The position numbers were made by a program, and so were the translations under genes. A stretch of DNA of 64,000 nt from Wujia chipingensis (GTDB taxonomy: Bacteria; Bacillota; Clostridia; Lachnospirales; Lachnospiraceae): positions 1,743,001 to 1,807,000 of the forward strand of contig NZ_CP060632.1 in NCBI RefSeq assembly GCF_014337155.1. Direction: 5' to 3'. The notes beneath the pieces are model-generated. The model saw nothing but the letters and a program-made list of their open reading frames with translations. It did no database searches and had not been told where the DNA came from. Positions within the stretch are counted from its first letter, which is position 1. Every line of letters starts with the position of its first letter. Shown here one piece after another: positions 61,641-64,000 of this stretch.

Positions 61641-61997
61641 TTAAAAATCATCCAGCAGCCCGGTCAGATTCGTGTCAATATCCGCAAACGCTCCATCCAG
61701 CGTCGGATTTTCATTGCGTTCCCGCAATGCCTGAATCTCAGTCTGTATCGTGGCTACCTTCTCTCTGGCATTCTCAAATTTTTCTACTAATTTCAGTTTT
61801 TTCTCAAAGTCCTCCAGCTTCTTGTCACAGCGCTTCATCATATCAAACACGCCTTGTCTGGAGATTCCATATTCCCTTGCCAGTTCCGAATAGGACAGGT
61901 CATTCATCACAACATCTTCGTATATACTTTTCTGTGTCTGCGTCAACAGCTCTCCATAAAAATCATAGAGCAATGACTGACGTACAAACTTCTCCAT
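61641..61997 (-). CDS. ylxM: YlxM-family SRP-associated DNA-binding-like protein
   Basis: A 118-residue protein with a sigma-like helix-turn-helix ([20 protein letters not shown]) preceded by [19 protein letters not shown], characteristic of YlxM/UPF0122, and an acidic C-terminal extension ending [19 protein letters not shown]. YlxM stimulates SRP GTPase assembly in characterised species. I chose ATG 61997, which matches the family start and has CAGGTGATTCAG before it; an ATG nine codons earlier is possible. Confidence 0.92.
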   Translation of the reverse strand: MEKFVRQSLLYDFYGELLTQTQKSIYEDVVMNDLSYSELAREYGISRQGVFDMMKRCDKKLEDFEKKLKLVEKFENAREKVATIQTEIQALRERNENPTLDGAFADIDTNLTGLLDDF

Positions 61998-62158
61998 CTG
62001 AATCACCTGTAAAGTATTTTTCATTTACAAACCTTTTGCATCATACATGCTTTTTCTCTGCTTGTCAAGTGTTTTTTCTTAACATGTATAATTTTTTATT
62101 TACATAATTCTCCACGCTTTTTCATATATTATATGGACGAAAAATCAAGGTATCTCGT

Positions 62159-63409
62159 ATGGATCAATATTCTAGTGATACAGGAAATTTAAATGTCATA
62201 GTCACAGGCACAGACAGTTACTCTCCGCTTTCTTCTGCTACTATTGAAATCGCAAACACAGGAGAGCCAAACCGGATCTTAGAATCCGTCAACACAGACC
62301 GAAACGGACAGACCGGAAATATCGAGCTTTCCGCACCACCGCGTGAATACAGCATGGAGCCAACTGACAACCAGCCCTATTCTGAATACAATGTAAAGAT
62401 CTCCGCTCCCGGCTATCAGGAAGGACTTGTCTCGGGCGTCCAGATATTCTCTGGCGAAAACGGATTGCAGTCCATCGTATTGCAGCCATCCGAGCAGACA
62501 CCTGACTATGTCTATAACCCAATCGTCATCGGCGGACACACGCTCTGGGAATACTATCCACCGAAAATCGCCGAGCCGGAGATCAAGCCTTTATCCGAAA
62601 GTGGCGAGATCGTCCTCTCACGCGTCGTCGTACCAGAAACGATTGTCGTACACGACGGTGTCCCCGGCGACTCCACTGCTACCGATTATTATGTCCCATA
62701 CATCGACTACATCAAAAATGTCGCCTGCTGCGAGATCTACTCCACCTGGCCAGAAAGCACGATCGAAGCCAATATTCTGGCAATCATGTCCTTCACTTTA
62801 AACCGGGTATATACAGAATGGTACCGGAACAAAGGCTATAATTTCACGATTACATCCTCCACCGCTTACGATCACAAATGGATCTACGGCAAGACCATTT
62901 ACGAGAATATCTCGCAGATTGCCGACCGGCTCTACAACCGCTATCTCGCCCGTCCAAATGTCAAGCAGCCGATTCTCACACAATACTGCGATGGCAAGCG
63001 CGTCTCCTGTCCAAACTGGATGACACAGTGGGGTTCTAAAGCACTCGGGGATGATGGTTTCTCTGCCATAGATATCATCCACTACTATTACGGATCCGAT
63101 ATGTATGTAAATGAAGCAGAAATTGTCTCCGGAATCCCATCCTCTTATCCGGGCTATGATCTGACGATCGGAAGCTCCGGCGAACCGGTCATCACGATTC
63201 AGGAGCAGTTAAACCGTATTGCGCAGAATTACCCGGCGATTCCGACTGTCACAGTCGATGGTATCTATGGTTCCGCAACCGCAGAATCCGTGCGTGCCTT
63301 TCAGTCTATTTTTAACCTTCCGGTAAGTGGAATCGTCGATTTTCCAACGTGGTATAAGATCTCCCAGATCTATGTCGGTGTCTCAAAAATCGGAGAAAAT
63401 ATACGGTGA
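62159..63409 (+). CDS. peptidoglycan-binding SpoIID-like protein
   Basis: A 416-residue protein without a clear signal peptide. The N-terminal third has carboxypeptidase-regulatory-like beta domains (VTGTDSYSPLSSATIEIANT; VKISAPGYQEGLVSGVQIF). The middle (about 170-325) resembles SpoIID-type amidase-like domains: IEANILAIMSFTLNRVYTEW, TQYCDGKRVSC and WGSKALGDDGFSAIDIIHYY. The end (about 335-410) is a PG_binding_1 domain (GEPVITIQEQLNRIAQNYP, DGIYGSATAESVRAFQ). It is a likely cell-wall or sporulation protein. It is divergent from ylxM. Confidence 0.75.
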   Translation: MDQYSSDTGNLNVIVTGTDSYSPLSSATIEIANTGEPNRILESVNTDRNGQTGNIELSAPPREYSMEPTDNQPYSEYNVKISAPGYQEGLVSGVQIFSGENGLQSIVLQPSEQTPDYVYNPIVIGGHTLWEYYPPKIAEPEIKPLSESGEIVLSRVVVPETIVVHDGVPGDSTATDYYVPYIDYIKNVACCEIYSTWPESTIEANILAIMSFTLNRVYTEWYRNKGYNFTITSSTAYDHKWIYGKTIYENISQIADRLYNRYLARPNVKQPILTQYCDGKRVSCPNWMTQWGSKALGDDGFSAIDIIHYYYGSDMYVNEAEIVSGIPSSYPGYDLTIGSSGEPVITIQEQLNRIAQNYPAIPTVTVDGIYGSATAESVRAFQSIFNLPVSGIVDFPTWYKISQIYVGVSKIGENIR

Positions 63410-63502
63410 ATTTTCTGTGTATTGTGCTACTTTGCTTGCATAAATCCCGTATACCATTTATAATATCAGTATGTCATAAAACGCACAGGAGGGGTACTAT
63501 TT

Positions 63503-64000
63503 ATGGAAAACACAAATACATTCAAGGTACAGTCTACATCCAGCAACTTAATCTCACTGAATGTAACACCTGGTCACTACGCAACATCTTCTTCTCATAT
63601 CAACTACTATATTGATATGACAAGTCTGAAGAGCCGTCGAAGCGAAGCACATGCCGCTGCCAAAGTGCTGGCTGCCCGCTACGCTGCTACAACGATCATT
63701 GATACGATCGTCTGTCTGGACGGTACAAATGTGATCGGTGCTTATCTTGCAGACGAACTTCTTAACACAGGTATCTTATCTGCGAACCTGCACAATACTG
63801 CATACATCATTTCCCCGGAGCAGCACTCTGGCGGACAGCTTATATTCCGCGAGAATTATCTTTCCATGATCAAAGGCAAGCATGTCCTTGTATTGTTAGC
63901 AACTGCTACAACCGGAAAGACCTTGCAGACCGCACTCGAGTGTATCGAATATTACGGTGGTGAAGTGGTCGGTGTATCTTCGATTTTCTCCGCAGCCGAT
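63503..64000 (+). CDS. phosphoribosyltransferase-like protein (runs off right edge)
   Basis: The first 166 codons are present. The ATG at 63503 follows CACAGGAGGGGTACTATTT. The fold is that of type I phosphoribosyltransferases: TTIIDTIVCLDGTNVIGAYLA, then HTAYIISP-like NTAYIISPEQHSGGQL, and the PRPP-loop region HVLVLLATATTGKTLQTALE. In orotate-type enzymes the loop is preceded by two acidic residues (VxxxDDxxTTG); here they are Leu-Ala, while TATTGKT is kept. The substrate cannot be named and the protein may have lost catalysis. It may be co-transcribed with the peptidoglycan-binding gene 93 bases upstream. Confidence 0.7.
   Translation, partial: MENTNTFKVQSTSSNLISLNVTPGHYATSSSHINYYIDMTSLKSRRSEAHAAAKVLAARYAATTIIDTIVCLDGTNVIGAYLADELLNTGILSANLHNTAYIISPEQHSGGQLIFRENYLSMIKGKHVLVLLATATTGKTLQTALECIEYYGGEVVGVSSIFSAAD

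Overview
The window looks like a chromosomal segment of a low-to-mid GC, Gram-positive gut Clostridia, most likely Lachnospiraceae. The evidence is a class II galT, CheX/CheV chemotaxis proteins, a clostridial-type M18 aminopeptidase, strong AGGAGG ribosome binding sites, an LtaS-like sulfatase, and a panG-panB-panC-panD-coaBC run. No rRNA, CRISPR array or phage structural genes are visible. Most genes lie on the minus strand.

Positions 1-17600 are accessory DNA. The left 2.9 kb is decayed: the start of a RhuM-family gene at the edge, a collapsed CbrC-family gene, a probably frameshifted membrane protein, a 29-codon tail of a serine recombinase, and a YhfC-type membrane protein lacking its first segment. 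Positions 2869-16979 are a 14.1 kb integrated mobilizable element. It carries a large serine recombinase, TnpW, a VirE-type helicase, a CHC2 primase, a MobA/MobL relaxase with its DUF3847 partner, an excisionase-like HTH protein, a DUF6076 protein, and an ABC transporter with a two-component system. No type IV secretion genes are present. The element has split one XRE-family regulator gene. The first 41 codons lie at 16977-17099 and the remaining 166 at 2368-2868, and they rejoin in frame across a shared GGA codon. Next to the split gene lie a DUF3784 protein, 21-bp direct repeats and the 3' end of rlmD, a gene known elsewhere as an integration hot spot.

From 17658 rightward the gene content is core-like. 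rlmD and a YitT-family protein flank a 238-bp imperfect palindrome. The complete ketoisovalerate-to-phosphopantetheine supply genes follow (panG-like, panB, panC, panD, coaBC), with a second, 147-bp palindrome inside the operon. Then come guaB, cheX, an LtaS-like enzyme, two tRNA-Gly(GCC) genes, and galK-galT with a divergent LacI-type regulator. The gal promoters share the operator GTTTAGTAAAC, and galK is preceded by a 20-codon leader reading frame.

Positions 34000-44100 hold metal and sulfur functions: an HD hydrolase, iscU, iscS, LysR, MATE, a CopZ-like protein, copA and csoR with a clear CsoR operator, then bioB, a rhodanese/PP-loop (TtcA-like) fusion and a ThiS-like sulfur carrier. Positions 44094-57700 hold signalling and cell-surface genes: a GAF/PAS/GGDEF cyclase, a 1454-residue hybrid sensor whose H-box histidine is asparagine, M18 aminopeptidase, argD-like aminotransferase, cheV, lipoproteins, and an HK/RR pair. 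Positions 58287-61997 are the conserved translation/secretion operon ylxM-ffh-rpsP-khpA-rimM-trmD. The right end has a peptidoglycan-binding protein and the start of an unusual phosphoribosyltransferase-like protein running off the window.
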